Below are positions 22,717 to 48,849 of a stretch of 64,000 bases of DNA, in pieces (the first letter of the stretch is position 1; each line of letters opens with the position of its first letter). The stretch is from Hypomesus transpacificus. Taxonomy: Eukaryota > Chordata > Actinopteri > Osmeriformes > Osmeridae. The translations under genes were made by a program, and so were the position numbers. The notes under the pieces were generated by a model. It was not told where the DNA came from and ran no database searches. It saw only the letters and a program-made list of their open reading frames with translations. The DNA is taken from NCBI RefSeq assembly GCF_021917145.1, contig NC_061072.1:11189001-11253000 (forward strand), written 5' to 3'.

Positions 22717-25241
22717 CTGTTCCTCTTGCCACTGAGTCCTGTGCTGTAGCTTGTTGTTGAGCAGCTCCATGGCCTTCCTCCTCACTGATGCTAGCTGGTT
22801 ACCCATCAGCCCACGCATCACAGTGATAAAAGTATCCGTCGGCAGCAGGGCATTCACCTATTGGTTGGCAAAGACAATCATCAAAATAAAGGTCTAAAAA
22901 GGCAGAACTAATAGGAGGCAAGAATCCAGCCAGTCCGGCTGATGAGCCGTCAGTGCAGTGGTAGAAGCTCACCTTGTCCAGGACATCGTAGGCCTTGTTG
23001 AGCAGGGCTCTCCAGAACTTGGCTGTTGGTTTGTCGGCATTCTCTTCCACGCAGCGAGCCACTGTGTGGATGTAGAGCAGGATCTCCTCCAGCAGGCTAC
23101 ACACACACACGTAAAGGAACAGATCCCCAGAACGTGAGTATAAATGACAATAATGTGCTTGTATGTGTGTGTTTGAAACAGTAAAATCACTCAGTGTTTA
23201 TGGTGCCCCACCTCTGCTGTAGCTTCTGCAGAGCATCTTCCATGATGTCACCATGGTCCGCCACCTGGAGGTCAGACTATGGTTATCATCAGTATACTAT
23301 GTACCTTCATATGTTCATTATCACAATGTCACCATATTAGCTCTCTGCTTGAAACTATCCATCCACAGTTTAACATATTGACCGTAAACCAGATTCAGTG
23401 GTTCCACTTTTCTAGAGATCATTTTCAGTGACGATATAGTTAATAATAAAGATGCATCATATTTCCATAGAATTTGCAAGAATATTACAAGTTTTGCAAG
23501 AAGTAATATAGTAGCATAGCGTGCTACCATGTGATGGGACTTAGGGGTCTGTTCCCAGCGTTTCCACACCAAAACTGAGCTGAAGGCATATTGAATAAAT
23601 GGAAATATTCTCGTTCATAACCTACAATTTGAATTGCATTGACTCAAAGCCCTCTCAGATGGCAAGGTTTGTTTTTGTTCTGCCAGAGAGCCAAGAGCTA
23701 GAGGAAAATAGGAAAAGGATTTCTCTCATTTTCCATGACTGGAAAATTAGTCAATTGCTTTCCAGGATGCAAGGAAAGTTGCATCCTGCACAGTTATTCA
23801 AATGATTTGGTTCTACAATATGAGTCTGGGTAATGTGTATGAACATACAACAACATCTGGTTCAACCTACCTTCCCTATGAAGCTGCCTGAAGCCAACAG
23901 CTGAGCCATGAAGGAGACAGACAGGAACTTGAAGTGTCTGAGATCCTTGCTGCTGTGGCTCTCCACGCTGAAGATCAGCTCCTCTGCCTTCTCCTCCTCC
24001 TTTCTCTTAGCACCTCCTCGACAGAGCGTAGCTCGCTTCCCTGGGCCTGGACGCACCGGGCACACAGGACTTCAGCATTCCAAACACAGCTTGACAGAGG
24101 CATGTTCAGCTGAAGCATGTGTAGAGGTCGGACACAGACTTTAACCCAGCTAACAGTGTACGACGAGTGAGTTTCTATTAGGGGTGTGTGTGTTTCTCAC
24201 CGTCCTCCTTGTCCTGTGGCAGCAGCATGAGGTACTGCAGGACCCTGATGAGCGAGGTGAGCTGGTCAGACACCTCAAACTCACAGCACACAGAGATCCA
24301 GAACTCCACGTCCCGCTCCAGAACTGTATCCTGGGAACACGGAAGCACACACACAGTTGGACCCATGCAAGCATCCAACCCGCCCAATGACACATCGTGG
24401 ATATACACTCAACCTCACCCCTTGAGAAGCCACTTCAGTAGGCTCTGAGAAAGAGGACACACGGTACCTTGTCGGTGGTGGTGGTGGTGACGGCCGTCTG
24501 GGTGGCGTGCTGCTTGAACATGAGGAGCATCAGGACCCAGAGGAAGCGGGCGGGGCCCAGGGTGGTGACCAGCTGGGACAGGATTGGCAGACGGCGGTGC
24601 TCAGGCACGTGGGGCAGCGCGTCGGTGAACACATGCATGATCTTCGTCACCACTACCTCCATGTGACCTGAGGAGCGCCCCTCACCCTCCTCATGGGCCT
24701 GGGGGGGGGGGTAAGTTAGTAAGTACAACTGTTTGTTCCCACATGGGCCAATTGGTTGTGCGGCAGGAAAACACAAACAACAAAAACACAACTTCACAAT
24801 ACACAGCCAGTGTCACACCATTGTAAACCAGGAGCAATGGAGACAGAGGGAGACAGAAAGGATGGTTTCAAGACTGGATCCAGACAGTCATCCAGAACTA
24901 GACAGGACAGATCAAACAGCTCAGACAGACACAGATGAACACAGAGGGTCTGTCGACTGGGCCTCTTACCTTGATGAGAGCAGGGATTACCGTCTGCACA
25001 GTCTTGTTGATGACCTGGAAGCTGTAGGCATCGTCCAGACGCATGATGTTGGCCCCCATGAAGGTAAAGATGGGCATGATGTTGTGGAGGACTTTCTCCT
25101 ACAGGATGGTACAAATGGGGGAAATGTATTCAGTTGAGAGGCGTCCTGTCACTATTGATGGGGGGAATCCAAAACTGAGACTTCAAAGAAGGTATAAGAA
25201 CATTTCTTTATTGATAGGTCATATATGCCCAAGATTCCGCA

Positions 25242-25272
<31 letters not shown>

Positions 25273-28200
25273 GCGTAAGTGTACTCACAGGGAAGATGCC
25301 AGCCACAATGCCCAGCAGCAGTAAGGCATGATGGTGCGTCTGGGGCATGTCCGACACTCTCACACACTGAACCACCAGCTCCACGTTGAACTTGTCCTCA
25401 TCCAGCACGTCTAAAAGGGGAATCACAGTTATGGATGAGCCCACCCAGGCCTACACTGCAGTGCTGTAGGATGAGAATTCACACCACTCAAGATGATGAC
25501 AGATGTGGGAGAACTTCAGCCTCCAGCTCCCAAGGCATGAAGAGGCCCCACCTCCCTCTCCTCCCCTCCCACCACCCTCTCCTCCCCTCCCACCACCGTC
25601 TCCTCCCCTCCCCCCACCGTCTCCTCCCCTCCCACCTCCGCTCCCACCACCGTCTCCTCCCCTCCCACCACCCTCTCCTCCCCTCCCTCCTTCCCTCCCT
25701 ACCTGGGCTGACTGGTCCTCCATCGGGGGAGAGCTTCTGGCAGATGTTGAGCAGACAGCTGAGCAGCAGCTGCTTGGTGTATTCCATGTTGCCCTGCTCT
25801 GCGGCGGACGTCTCCAGACACCTGCACAGGCCAACAGGAAACAAGCGACGTTTAACCTGCCCTAATCACACAGCTGGCTCATGGCAGGACAGTGAAGGCA
25901 GACCACCGGAGAGAAGCTCCGTTGTAGCGAGGCCTTGGAGCCCCAGGCAGACTGGGGAGGGAGCCCCAACCTGGAGAGCAGGGTGAAGAGAGCGGGCACC
26001 AGCAGCTCAGGTCTCTTCAGCTTCTTCTTGTGTTGCAGCAGCTCCAGGATGAGGGTGGCCCTGGCCCAGGACACAGCACCTTCTTCTGCCGGGGCCTGCC
26101 CACTGTCCTGGACCCTCCTGAGAACAACACACAGGCACACATGGGGGTCAACAGGAGAGCCCAGCTTGAAAACAAAAACAAAGAGAAACCATTTTCCACA
26201 AAGTTCAAGCTTCTGAGAAAACTTTCATGGATAAAATATTTGGTTTTAAAGATGGCTGAGCGGTTAGGGAATCGGGCTACCAATCAGAAGGTTGCTGGTT
26301 CGATTCCCGGCCGTATAAAAATGACGTTGTGTCCCTGGACAAGGCACTCCACCCTACTTGCCTTGGGGGAATGTCCCTGTACTTAGTGTAAGTCGCTCTG
26401 GATAAGAGCATCTGCTAAATGGCTAAATGTAAATCTTTTACTTTTCTAAAAGACCATGCGTCATTACCACACCAGGACACCAAGGCCAGGATGGCCATAG
26501 TGATGACAGGTGGCTCACCTCTGCAGCATCTGGCTCCTACGCGTCTGCTGTACACTCACAGTGACTTTGGGCTTCTCTGCTGGGACCAGCTCGTTGGCCA
26601 CCAGCTCCCCATCCACAGCAATCTAACAGGGAGGAAAGCCAGCTGTAAATGCCGAACTTGGTGGTCATCCAAGTCTAGACAAACGTCATTGTTGTAAAAG
26701 ATCCTGGGCTGGGTGTCCTCACCCCCTTGAAGACGCTGCTGATGGTGTTGGAGCAGACAGGACTCCTGCTCTCCACCAGAAGGTCGAACATCACCCCCAG
26801 GAGCCTCTGCTGCACCTTGCAGTCCTCCAGGGCGGAGAAGAAGGGCTTGGTGATCTGAGGAGACACACCAGGCAGAGGTCACGATCCTGGTACTCTTTGT
26901 GGTGAACTAACCCAGTTCATGACGGGGGAAAGACTACATTTAGAACAGGATTGCTGCTCCGCCTGTGGCGTACCTGTTCTAGGGCTATGATCTGGAAGCT
27001 GGGGATGTCTGGGTGGGGCTGGGCGGTGGTCCCCAGGGCCCTGATGAACACATCCAGCACGGCCTGGTCCCGTACCAGCAAAGGGGCTGACGCCTCGTTG
27101 TACTTGCCCAGGGTGAGCTGCATCAGCTGGGCCTCGCCCCTCAGGAGAATGGGGGCATCGGGGCCACTCTGCTCCAGCAGCCGCTCCAGGATGGGCAGGA
27201 GACCCGAGAGCACGGCCTGAGGAGAGGAGGCGGAGCAGACCTCAACCCACCTGTTCAGCTCGGTCTCACAACCGACATTTTGACATTCCATTTGACGTTT
27301 TACTGTCAAATCTACACAGAGGGCCTCTCAAAATGTTCTGGTGTGTCCTCCTCCACCCTACCTCTCCGTTGACCTGCTCCAGGGTCCGCAGCAGGGTCAT
27401 GCTGGTGTACGAGGGGCAGTTGGGGGCCTGGAGACCCTTCAGCAGCTGCTCCATGGAGGCCAGTACACTCTTGTGGCGAGCCTTGCCTGGCTGTGCTACA
27501 TACTCGCCCCAGAGCAGACCCAGGGCCTACACAGGACAGAGCAGCAGTCAGTGAGAAGCCAACTGATGATGAGGTGTGTGTGTGTCTGTGTCTGTGCATG
27601 CGCATCTGTCTGACCTGGCTGACGTGCGCGGGGTCAGCGATGATCTCCTCTGTGTTCTTAAGCAGCCTGGCCGTGATTGGCTCAAAGGGGGAGCCGGCCC
27701 CCTCTGACAGGCTCTGAAGGGCAGCGATGGCTGCCCTGCGCACCTCCCTGACCGGTGAGCTCAGGCAGGCCAGCAACGACAGAGCCACTGAGGAGGACGA
27801 CAAACAACTGAGTCCACCTGCCTGACCCCACAAGCTTCCTGGTGCCACATAACGTATCCAACCTGGATAGTTATCAACTCTAGTGAATAACGTTCACGTC
27901 AACAACCAATCCCACGTGTGATTGGAGAGCGCCTCCTTGTTCCCCAGTTCCCTACCTGGAGAGGAGGCTGACGCCAGCTGTGCCCGCGTGGTGCCGGGCT
28001 GAGGGGCGAGCAGGGCTCCTCCCACATACAGGGACTGAGTCTGGAGGATGGCACTGACCCTCACGTCCAGCTGGTCTCCATGGTTACTGTTGTAGCCCCA
28101 CAGCAGGGACAAGAACTTGAAGAGCTCCAGAGGATCACTCAGGTGGACCTGGAGGACCACAAGGTGCAGAGAGGAGATGGAGGGGCGGGTTCATGGAAGA

Positions 28201-31200
28201 GGACAGAAGAATGAGAGAAAGCATTAACCGAAAAAACTAACAAAGGGATGGAGGATGGCCTCAGAGTCGTTCCCATGACTACATTCTCAAAGCAGGCCTA
28301 AAGTGTTCACCATGCTTGTCTTATCGCTACCTGAACCAGCAGCTTCATCAGGCCTCTGAAGCTGGCCATCATGGGCCCCTGGGCAGCCCCGGTGACAATG
28401 ACGCTGAAGAAGCGACACAGCAGGTGCAGGTAGCAGCAGGTGTTGGTGTCCAGGTTCTCAGGGTTCCACCACACCTCACCTGGGAGAGAGAGACACACCA
28501 CACCCACCGTGAGCTCATACAGGACTACGTCTTAACACGACGCTCAATAAAAGGGGTTCCTATTGACGGACTGGGAAGAGTGCCGTGTGTGGTTGGGGGT
28601 GAAGGTGTACCTTTGAAAGACGCGTCGTGACACCTGAGGCAAGATATGAGACCTCGGAGCAGAGAGACCAGCAGCAGGCTGTGCTCTCTGTGGCCCGTCA
28701 CACTCTGGAGGTAATCCCTCAGCCCCTCTGAGAAGGAGAAGACAGTGTCTCCCTGGTCCACGGGGGCCTACAACAGGGGGGGGGGGTTTAGTCACCACAA
28801 CAAATTACGGCTGCCTTATATGACAGAGAACTGATTGTCGTTCTGAATAGTCCCTTTAATAATACTTGTCACTACCCATGTGGCTGAGCGGCCTATGGGA
28901 AGGAGCCAGTCAGTGAATAGGAGCAGTGTTCAGTCTGAGGGAACTCTAGCAAACCAAGACAACGGTGCTTGTCAAGATTAGACTCTAGTCTCTGGGGTAC
29001 AGGGAACGGATGGACCTTGCATGAATCAACACTAACATTTTAATACAGACTAATAAGGAGCAAAGTGTTGTTCACAGCAGCTGTGTCTCTTCTAGATGAT
29101 TCCAGTATTCTTTATAGATATTTGAGGATTCTGCATGTCCATCATGGGAGGGCAGTGTTCCTCTGACCTGGTCATGCTGGGTGAGCTGCAGCAGGGCAGG
29201 CTCCAGGAGGTTGTAGACCTGCTGGGCCGTGTGGAGGTGCTGGGTCCCACCCAGGTCCCCCATGCCCAGCAGCAGAGCCTGGGTCAGGACCAGGAAGGCA
29301 GTCGTCTCCCTCCGGCTGGATCCACTCTGCCGCTGCTGCAGCACACACTCTGCCATCCTCTCCAGCTGGACACACACACACACAGTTTTCTCATTTAGAT
29401 AAAAAGCTGCTTGCCTGGACATCAATTCATTTCAAAAGGCCAGCTATTGAAAAGGTAGCCCACTCACAACGTTGCGTTTGGGGATGTGGTCCATGGTGGC
29501 CAGGTTCTTAGTCAGAGTTGAGATCAGATGCTGATTCGCCTGTACAATGATGTCTGACTGAGAAGAGCTCTTCATCACCTCCTTCAGCACTGGGAGAGAA
29601 CAGCAGGGAACTAAGAGGCCAAATTTCGCTGGACAATCCCCGCTGACATATTAGCTTAGACGAGACTTAAATCATTCCACGTTTGAAAAGCTGTCCAGGA
29701 GCGTTACCTTGTGACCAGCCCTGGGTGAGGGGGTGCTGGGCCAGCAGGGAGGAGTGGGCAATGTAGGAGGCCAGCAGGATCTCAGGGGAGTCAGGGGTGG
29801 AGGACGTGACCACCAGGTAGGGGATCAAGCCCCAGGAAGCCCGCAGCCCCAGGCCCGGGGTCCTGTCCCACAGCCCGGGGTCGTCCAGCACCCTCACAGC
29901 CTCCAGTAACACTGGACACCTACAGGGAGAGACATCAGAGGCTGGGTTTAAAGCTCTGTACAGTACGTGCATTAGAAGATGTGGGAAGTTACAAGATTGA
30001 CATATTATGCAAAATTGACATGTACGCAGGCATACAAAATGTATGGTATTGGTATACAAAGCTGGGACATGCGTGTTGTGGTGAGGGCTATAAAGCTTAT
30101 GGTGGTAATTGATTTGAAAGATAAGTATTTACATGAAATGAAATAAATACTGACCAGTTTCCAGCCGCGGAATCTGTTCTCTGAAGAAGTGAAAGCAAAC
30201 TAGAAACCGTCTCATCTGGGTCCATGCGATCTTTGTAGGCCTACAGTGCACAGTGACTGATTTAACCACCTGAAGACCACTAAGCTTTAACAGTTCAACG
30301 ACTATTTCAAAAGTTTGCAGACACAAATGAAAGCCAAGTGCCGCCACGCCCTCGACAGTAAAGACAAGTTTGTGAGTGGCGGACACAGAGAGGCAGTGCT
30401 GACCTCCACAGCCTTGAGGGCAGCTGACACCACCTCAGGGACATCATCCTTCATCCTGTCCAGCAGAGCCGTGCTCAGGAACGCCTGGTCAAACCCCCCC
30501 TGCTGGAGAAACTAGAAAGAAACAGAATAAGACAGAGATAGAGTTAGGAAAAAAATTTACACCACAAAGAAGAATTATACCAGCACACTGTAGCAAGAAG
30601 CTACGACAATGTTTCGCTTTCAGTGAAACCCAAACCTGTCCAGAGGTGAGGACAGTGGTCAGGTGGTCCACCGCCGTGGTTCTGACGGAGGGCAGAGGGT
30701 GCTTCAGACTCAGCAGCAGAGATGTGTCAGAGTCTCCCAGGATCTGTCAACACACACACACACACATGTAGAAGCTCCTAACACATGTACACAGGCATGC
30801 GCATCCAGGAACACACAGTGTACAGTACCTGGAACTTGCCGCTGCTCATGGTCAGAGAGATGAACTGATGGAAGAGGTTTTTCTCTTGGGTGCTGATGCC
30901 ACTGACATGACTCTCTAGGACCATGTCGAGAGCTCCAGCATACCTGGAACAACACAACCGTTAACAAGGGAGCTACATTAGCCAGCAGACTTGGCTAGCA
31001 ATAGTCTTGCTACACTTACAAAGTTTGCCAATTGCCATCCAAACGTTTGAGGCCATCCCCATCATTGTTCGATCACGTATAGACACTAATCAATAGTCTA
31101 CAGGGGGATTTGAACCTGGGACAACTTGATCTGAAGGCAAATGCTCTACCACTGAGCTATAGCCATCCATCACATTTCTATGAGATGGACGGTGGAGCTA

Positions 31201-33985
31201 AAGGAGAGGGCGTCTGAATGCAGCTTCCTATGGGAGCAGTGTGGTTAATGTCACCGTGTGAGACTCACTTGGACTCAAACAGCCGTATGAACGGCAGCAG
31301 CCGCTGGTTGAGGAGGGTGAGGTCCTCTGCAGAGAGCTGGCTCTGGGACAGGTACTCCTCTAGCAACAACCTGGAAGTAACACACAACTACACTGAAGCC
31401 CTTCAACACAAACCTGGACTTACAAAAAGCACAACTCACAAAGCTTGGAACCCCACAGTTGCAAATCAAACTACAGACCTTATAGTGTTGGTAGTAAGAG
31501 AGACTCTACCCCAAAGCCAGGCAGGTATTTTGTGAAATGAGAAATACTTTCTATCAGGGGGTGTACATGCCATATAGTCAGTGTCTTACTTTGCTACTGT
31601 GTTGTCAAGGCCCTTGGACAGAGGCACTTCTTTGAGCATGGCTTCGAACAGGCTGTGGTGTACAGAGCTTGGAGAAGGTTCCTCTGTCTCCATGTCATCT
31701 GGGACTGATCACAACAGGACAGGAAAACAAGCAGTCAGACACAACAGTACATGTAGAACTGCATGGGAACACACACTACACTAAAAAGTTGCAAGAGGCA
31801 CAAAGCCATTCGAATCGCCTTTTAAATGTGTCCAGGGGCAGATGTGGGAGAGTGACAACTCACCTGTGGTGCAGGTGAGCAGAGAGTGGAGCAGGTGGGG
31901 CAGCAGGTAGGTCAGAAGGGGACTGACGTCATGAGTGGCTGCCATGCTCTGCAGAGTGGGCACCAGCGAGGGCATGGAGCACAGCTGGTGAAAAGCTCTG
32001 AGGAAAAGAGGCCAAAGATATGACACAGAAATAGATCAAACACACAAAATACTTTATGTCTCATGATGTTTCATGTAGCATACAACTCAGGGTTTCCCGC
32101 AGCACTTTGCAGTTAAGGCAGCCGCCATAACAACACACGCCTGCCGCCTTGACTACGTTGTCAATTGTTGTTTAATTTTTGATTTATTCGGCATGTTTCC
32201 GCCAGTTTCTTTCATTCCAACGGCAGTCTCCCTTGTCTAGAGAACTTTGTTTTTGGAGGAGAACCCCCCCCCCCGTCAGCAAATCTCACCCTACCCCCTT
32301 GACTAACACATTTACTGTGGGAAACCCTTTAACTGTAGTATAATTGTATTCCTAGATCCGCTCTCCTCACTTGGGTCCAATGGCCTTGCCCCTCTGGTTC
32401 TGCAGCAGGACGACGAGGCAGCCCAGGCCCTCGGAGGCCAGCAGGGGCTCTCCAACCAGGGACCTGCTGACTTGCAGGGCCAGGGTGTTCACCAGCTGAG
32501 CGTCCATCACCACCTTCACAGACAGCTGGCACACAATCATGTAGGTGGCAGCCTTATAGTCGGTGAGAGAGGACTTCAGACCCTGGAAGAAGGGAGGGAT
32601 CGATGCTGTCAAAGTAAATCTACGGTCAGGGCTGCATTTAGCATTTAGGTTCAACAGCCAAGGACTACACTAGACACTCTGGGAGATTTCGGGCTGTGTC
32701 TCAGGCTGGTCGCTCAGAACAGATTGATTTCTCATGAGTGACAGTAGTGTACCTTCTGAACGTAGGGCAGCAACTTGGATATGATGGTGTCTGAGACCTT
32801 CTCCACCGCCTCCAGAGCTGTTATGATGGTGGAGGCATAGAAGGAGAAGATCACTCTGAGCTGGGCACAGTTGCCAGTGAATCCAGAATAAGCCTGCAAG
32901 CACCAACATGCCCCGTTTAGATATCCCTAGGATACACTGTGGATCATAAACAATCACTTTAGAAGTGTGTGTGTGTGTGTACATGCATTTCTAGTTTACC
33001 TTGATTGACTTGGTGACTAGTGTGCAGATGAAATCCATGAAGCCCAAGTCTTTGTAACAGTGAGTGATCAGGGTTCCTCTTGCCAATGGTACACCTGGTT
33101 TCTACACAGAAATAACAACCTTCAGCTTACTGTATCTGTCCAGTCCATTCAGAAGCACTCGAGTGTTGACGTATCGGTTAGGGACGGCCTGTCCCGGCCC
33201 TTGGAAAGTTACCTGTAGCACCTCCAGCCAGTTCCAGCGGTTAGTGGGGTCCTTGATCTTTAAGAGTTGAACAACTCTGACAAACACCTTGGTCTCGTGG
33301 TAGGGCAAGACACAGGCCAGCAGGCTGTCAACGTTGTACAGGTGGATGTAAAACCTAAGACAAAAGACGAGCAAGACCATTTTGAACAACAAGGCAATAC
33401 TAAACTGTATTAGGATGGTTTTCACCTAAATATGAACATACCAACAATGCAGAGAGCATTTGTCTGGCAAGACTCAAAAGGGTCTCACAGGTGCACATGA
33501 CTGAATGGGCTTTACCTGTGCACAAGCCATTCCAAGCACTTCTGAGCCGGCTTGAGAAGAAAGTATGGAGAAAGGCGAGCTAGGAAGAGGGATATGCTTT
33601 CGTCCAGTTTATCGTTGATCTCTTTGGACTGGACACTTCGCTCCATACCCATGGAGGCCTGGCTGAAGAGGGTGTCCTGAAACTCTGTGAAAGCTTGCTC
33701 AATACCTAGAAGCTCCTCCAGTCCTGTGCAACCTGGGACAATGAGGAACATGGCAAACAAAAAGGGCAGAAAGCCATAGTTCAGAAGCATCCCAGGCAAG
33801 ATATGGTACTACTATCATATATTTACGTCAAGTTTAAACTCACCAAGAGCATGGAAGGTGCTCCTGTCCATACTGGCAGCATCTTTAGGATCAAAGAGTA
33901 AGGAGGCAACCTCCTTACGACTGAACAGGTTGGCGTCATTCTGGGGCAATGATAGCCGCTTCAGCTGATGGGCAAGCGATGTCAT
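17948..33985 (-). CDS. heatr1: HEAT repeat-containing protein 1 (UTP10 homologue), complete
   Basis: Nucleolar t-UTP/SSU processome factor needed for rRNA transcription and 18S maturation. The 44 coding exons (minus) splice in phase to 2154 residues (human 2144): 33844-33985, 33516-33732, 33213-33354, 33000-33101, 32753-32893, 32371-32582, 31864-31997, 31590-31704, 31269-31370, 30829-30943, 30636-30743, 30404-30511, 30155-30240, 29708-29919, 29468-29589, 29168-29365, 28611-28767, 28331-28479, 27956-28148, 27615-27787, 27362-27526, 26974-27216, 26723-26854, 26519-26622, 25971-26117, 25703-25821, 25289-25410, 24970-25098, 24468-24698, 24201-24330, 23871-24040, 23212-23264, 22973-23096, 22717-22857, 22315-22610, 22008-22158, 21671-21829, 21424-21558, 21223-21327, 20935-21103, 20614-20768, 20207-20365, 19969-20077, 17948-18036. 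The N-terminus MTSLAHQLKRLSLPQ and the C-terminus ESILGEPLQSYF match vertebrate HEATR1. The N-terminal U3-snoRNP10 region and C-terminal BP28CT region are both covered. Exon 35 carries a short Gly-Lys-Glu insert. It is divergent from actn2, as in human. Confidence 0.96.
18059..18234. repeat. Minisatellite, about 25-bp unit, in heatr1 last intron
   Basis: About seven copies of a unit containing ggtgaggatgtatggaggag followed by acca or acacag lie next to the last heatr1 exon. Copies differ by one to three bases. No coding meaning; it is intronic on the minus strand. Confidence 0.9.
18640..19520. repeat. GTACAG minisatellite, about 880 bp, in heatr1 last intron
   Basis: Alternating 9- and 11-bp units all end in gtacag (agagtacag, tgatagtacag, ggacagtacag, ggagagtacag) and fill nearly half of the intron between heatr1 exons 43 and 44. 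It lacks stops in all three minus frames, which yields long spurious Leu-Tyr-Ser-Cys-Pro-rich ORFs with no gene-like features. Confidence 0.95.
25551..25696. repeat. CT-rich minisatellite against the heatr1 exon 26 donor
   Basis: Imperfect repeats of ctcctcccctcccaccaccg-type units fill the intron start after exon 25703-25821. On the heatr1 strand it is a run of GGG and GGGG blocks beginning right after the 5' splice site gtaggg. It generates spurious Pro-rich and Gly/Arg-rich ORFs. Confidence 0.9.
26251..26434 (+). mobile_element. tRNA-derived SINE, copy 1
   Basis: The 5' part has pol III A-box (tggctgagcggttaggg) and B-box (ggttcgattcc) sequences. The 3' part ends ctctggataagagcatctgc followed by taaatggctaaatgtaaat, a tail shared by many teleost SINEs. 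It lies in the heatr1 intron between exons 24 and 25, antisense to the gene, and is about 80% identical by eye to the copy at 37721-37905. Confidence 0.85.
31097..31167 (-). mobile_element. Degenerate tRNA-like sequence (tRNA pseudogene or SINE head)
   Basis: The minus strand shows an A box (tagctcagtggtagagca) and B box (ggttcaaatcc) resembling tRNA-Cys. The anticodon position reads TCA rather than GCA, the anticodon stem has a C-T mismatch and the T stem does not pair, so it is not a working tRNA. It lies in the heatr1 intron between exons 9 and 10. Confidence 0.6.
32088..32329. mobile_element. Non-autonomous hAT-type element (MITE), about 240 bp
   Basis: The left end cagggtttcccgcag and right end ctgtgggaaaccctt form near-perfect terminal inverted repeats of about 15 bp, as in fish hAT MITEs. 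No transposase is encoded. The flanks do not show a clean 8-bp target duplication, so the insertion is old or an end is eroded. It lies in the heatr1 intron between exons 6 and 7. Confidence 0.68.
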
Positions 33986-35269
33986 TGTGGCACGCTATAT
34001 GTTCTGTTGAAGAAAATAATATTGCATTCATGGATAAGCAGTTATCTAGTTATCTATAAAAGTTTAGCTATTAACGTTTGCCAGGCATGTCCTGTGTGAA
34101 CTGGGTATTGTAAAACCGGCTTTCTATCTTGAATGCTAACTTGCTAGTTAACACTTAGTAAAACCTTGAAGTATGCTTTTAACACAGCTCCAATGAAAAA
34201 AAAACATGGTTACCTTGGGTTGGTATGGTTCTTGTTTTTAAACATAATACATTACATTTACAAAGATAAGTTATTGCAAGCATGGCAAGGAATTATTTAC
34301 CTGATAACAGCGCCTCTACACATGTGCGCAACCTGATGGATTTTTTCCTGACCTCTGGATGTTCTATCTCCGGTTCAGGCCCTACTTCAAAATAAGAGTC
34401 CCAAATATTCGTTTTGGTTTTACATACCGGTAAATGTCACGATTTTTTGTTGCAAATCTCACTCCTCGCTCTTTTGAAACGATCGATGAAACCAAAATAG
34501 TATGGAAATATTCAATTTATTCACATATACACTATGAAATAATTATTGCCATTGCTCTATTGGCTTTCCATGGCTGACCACCGCCGAAGACATGATGCTT
34601 ATTTGCACAGCCACAAGAGGGCCTCCTTCACAATATGTTGCACAATGTTGTAGTCATAGTCCCCACTACACTCCCCTCTCCTCCTCTCTCCTCTCCTTTC
34701 ACTGCGTGTGAAATGAATACTTTCGAAAGCAAAACTAAATATTTTCAACAACAACAAAAAAACAAAGGTAAAAAATAAATACATTTAAAAAAAAAAAAAG
34801 CAAAAAAAAATATTTAAAAAAAAAACTACAATAAATAAATGTTTTACTAAAGTTTCAAAAGGTTGAAAAAATATTTTAGAAAAAAAGTTTCTCAGTTAAA
34901 AAAATATTTTAGAAAAAAGTTTCTAAACGTTGAAAAAATGTTTTGAGTAAAAAAAAAGAAGGTTTGCATCATTGATGACTACTCGCGCGAGCTTTGATCA
35001 CATGACTTGTAATTAGACTACTTATTGATCGTCACTGGCTGTTTCAGGGCAACTGCAGCAGGGCAGTAAAGGGGCAACGTTGGGCCTGACAGTGGGAGGA
35101 CACTAGTAAAACCTACTGTCAAGATCATAACCCCACTCCTCTTCCTGTCAGGCAGCGGTCTGCTCCGCAGATAATCACATCACAGGGAGAAGAACACAAA
35201 CCCAGCTCAACATTATCGTCTATCCATTTTCTGTCTTTTTGACCGGTGTTTTCAAAGCTAGTTTTCAGG
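33986..35269. other. Shared upstream region of divergent heatr1 and actn2
   Basis: About 1.3 kb between two start codons on opposite strands. Near heatr1, acatgtgcgcaac (about 34320) resembles an NRF1 half-site and tctccggtt (about 34369) contains an inverted ETS core, both common in housekeeping promoters. 34780-34960 is A-rich with low-complexity runs. Nearer actn2 there is an E-box CACATG (about 35000). No TATA box or CArG box could be assigned with confidence. Confidence 0.35.
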
Positions 35270-48494
<13,225 letters not shown>

Positions 48495-48843
48495 TGGTCT
48501 CCAGTAGTACTACCCAGAGGTGGAGTTAAAATATGATAAACTTCAGAAATGAACCACTGTAAAATGACGTGGTACAGCATGTTAGCTTCAAAAATATTTA
48601 CATCCAAGTCCTTGATTACCATTTACTCCTCTTTTTTTCTCAACTCCACTCATGGTCTGACCACTAATGTAGTTGTCTTGCACACTGTATCCTGCTTGTT
48701 GTATCCAGACAGATGCAACGCATTGATTTCTGTAGAAGTTTTGTTGTAGTCTGAGAAGCATTCATTTGCTAGGTTTTTGAAAGTATGCTATTAATGTGAA
48801 AATACTGTATGTGCACACAACATCCTTTTGCACAATCAAAGTG

Positions 48844-48849
48844 TAATAA
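48844..48849 (+). terminator. actn2: Candidate polyadenylation signal of actn2
   Basis: AATAAA lies 350 nt after the actn2 stop codon (48492-48494). Further copies occur near 48874 and 48990, so alternative ends are possible. Confidence 0.6.

Noticed and set aside
25435-25986. Pro-rich (plus) and Gly/Arg-rich (minus) ORFs of 118-183 residues
   Set aside because: Shadow of the CT-rich minisatellite and of heatr1 exons 25 and 26 on the opposite strand.
31097-31167. Functional suppressor or selenocysteine tRNA
   Set aside because: The T stem does not pair, the anticodon stem is mismatched, and tRNA-Sec has a different, longer architecture.
35246-35269. N-terminal extension of actn2 (eight extra codons upstream of the ATG)
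   Set aside because: The extension begins with GTG, not ATG. The ATG at 35270 has a good context and matches the family N-terminus.
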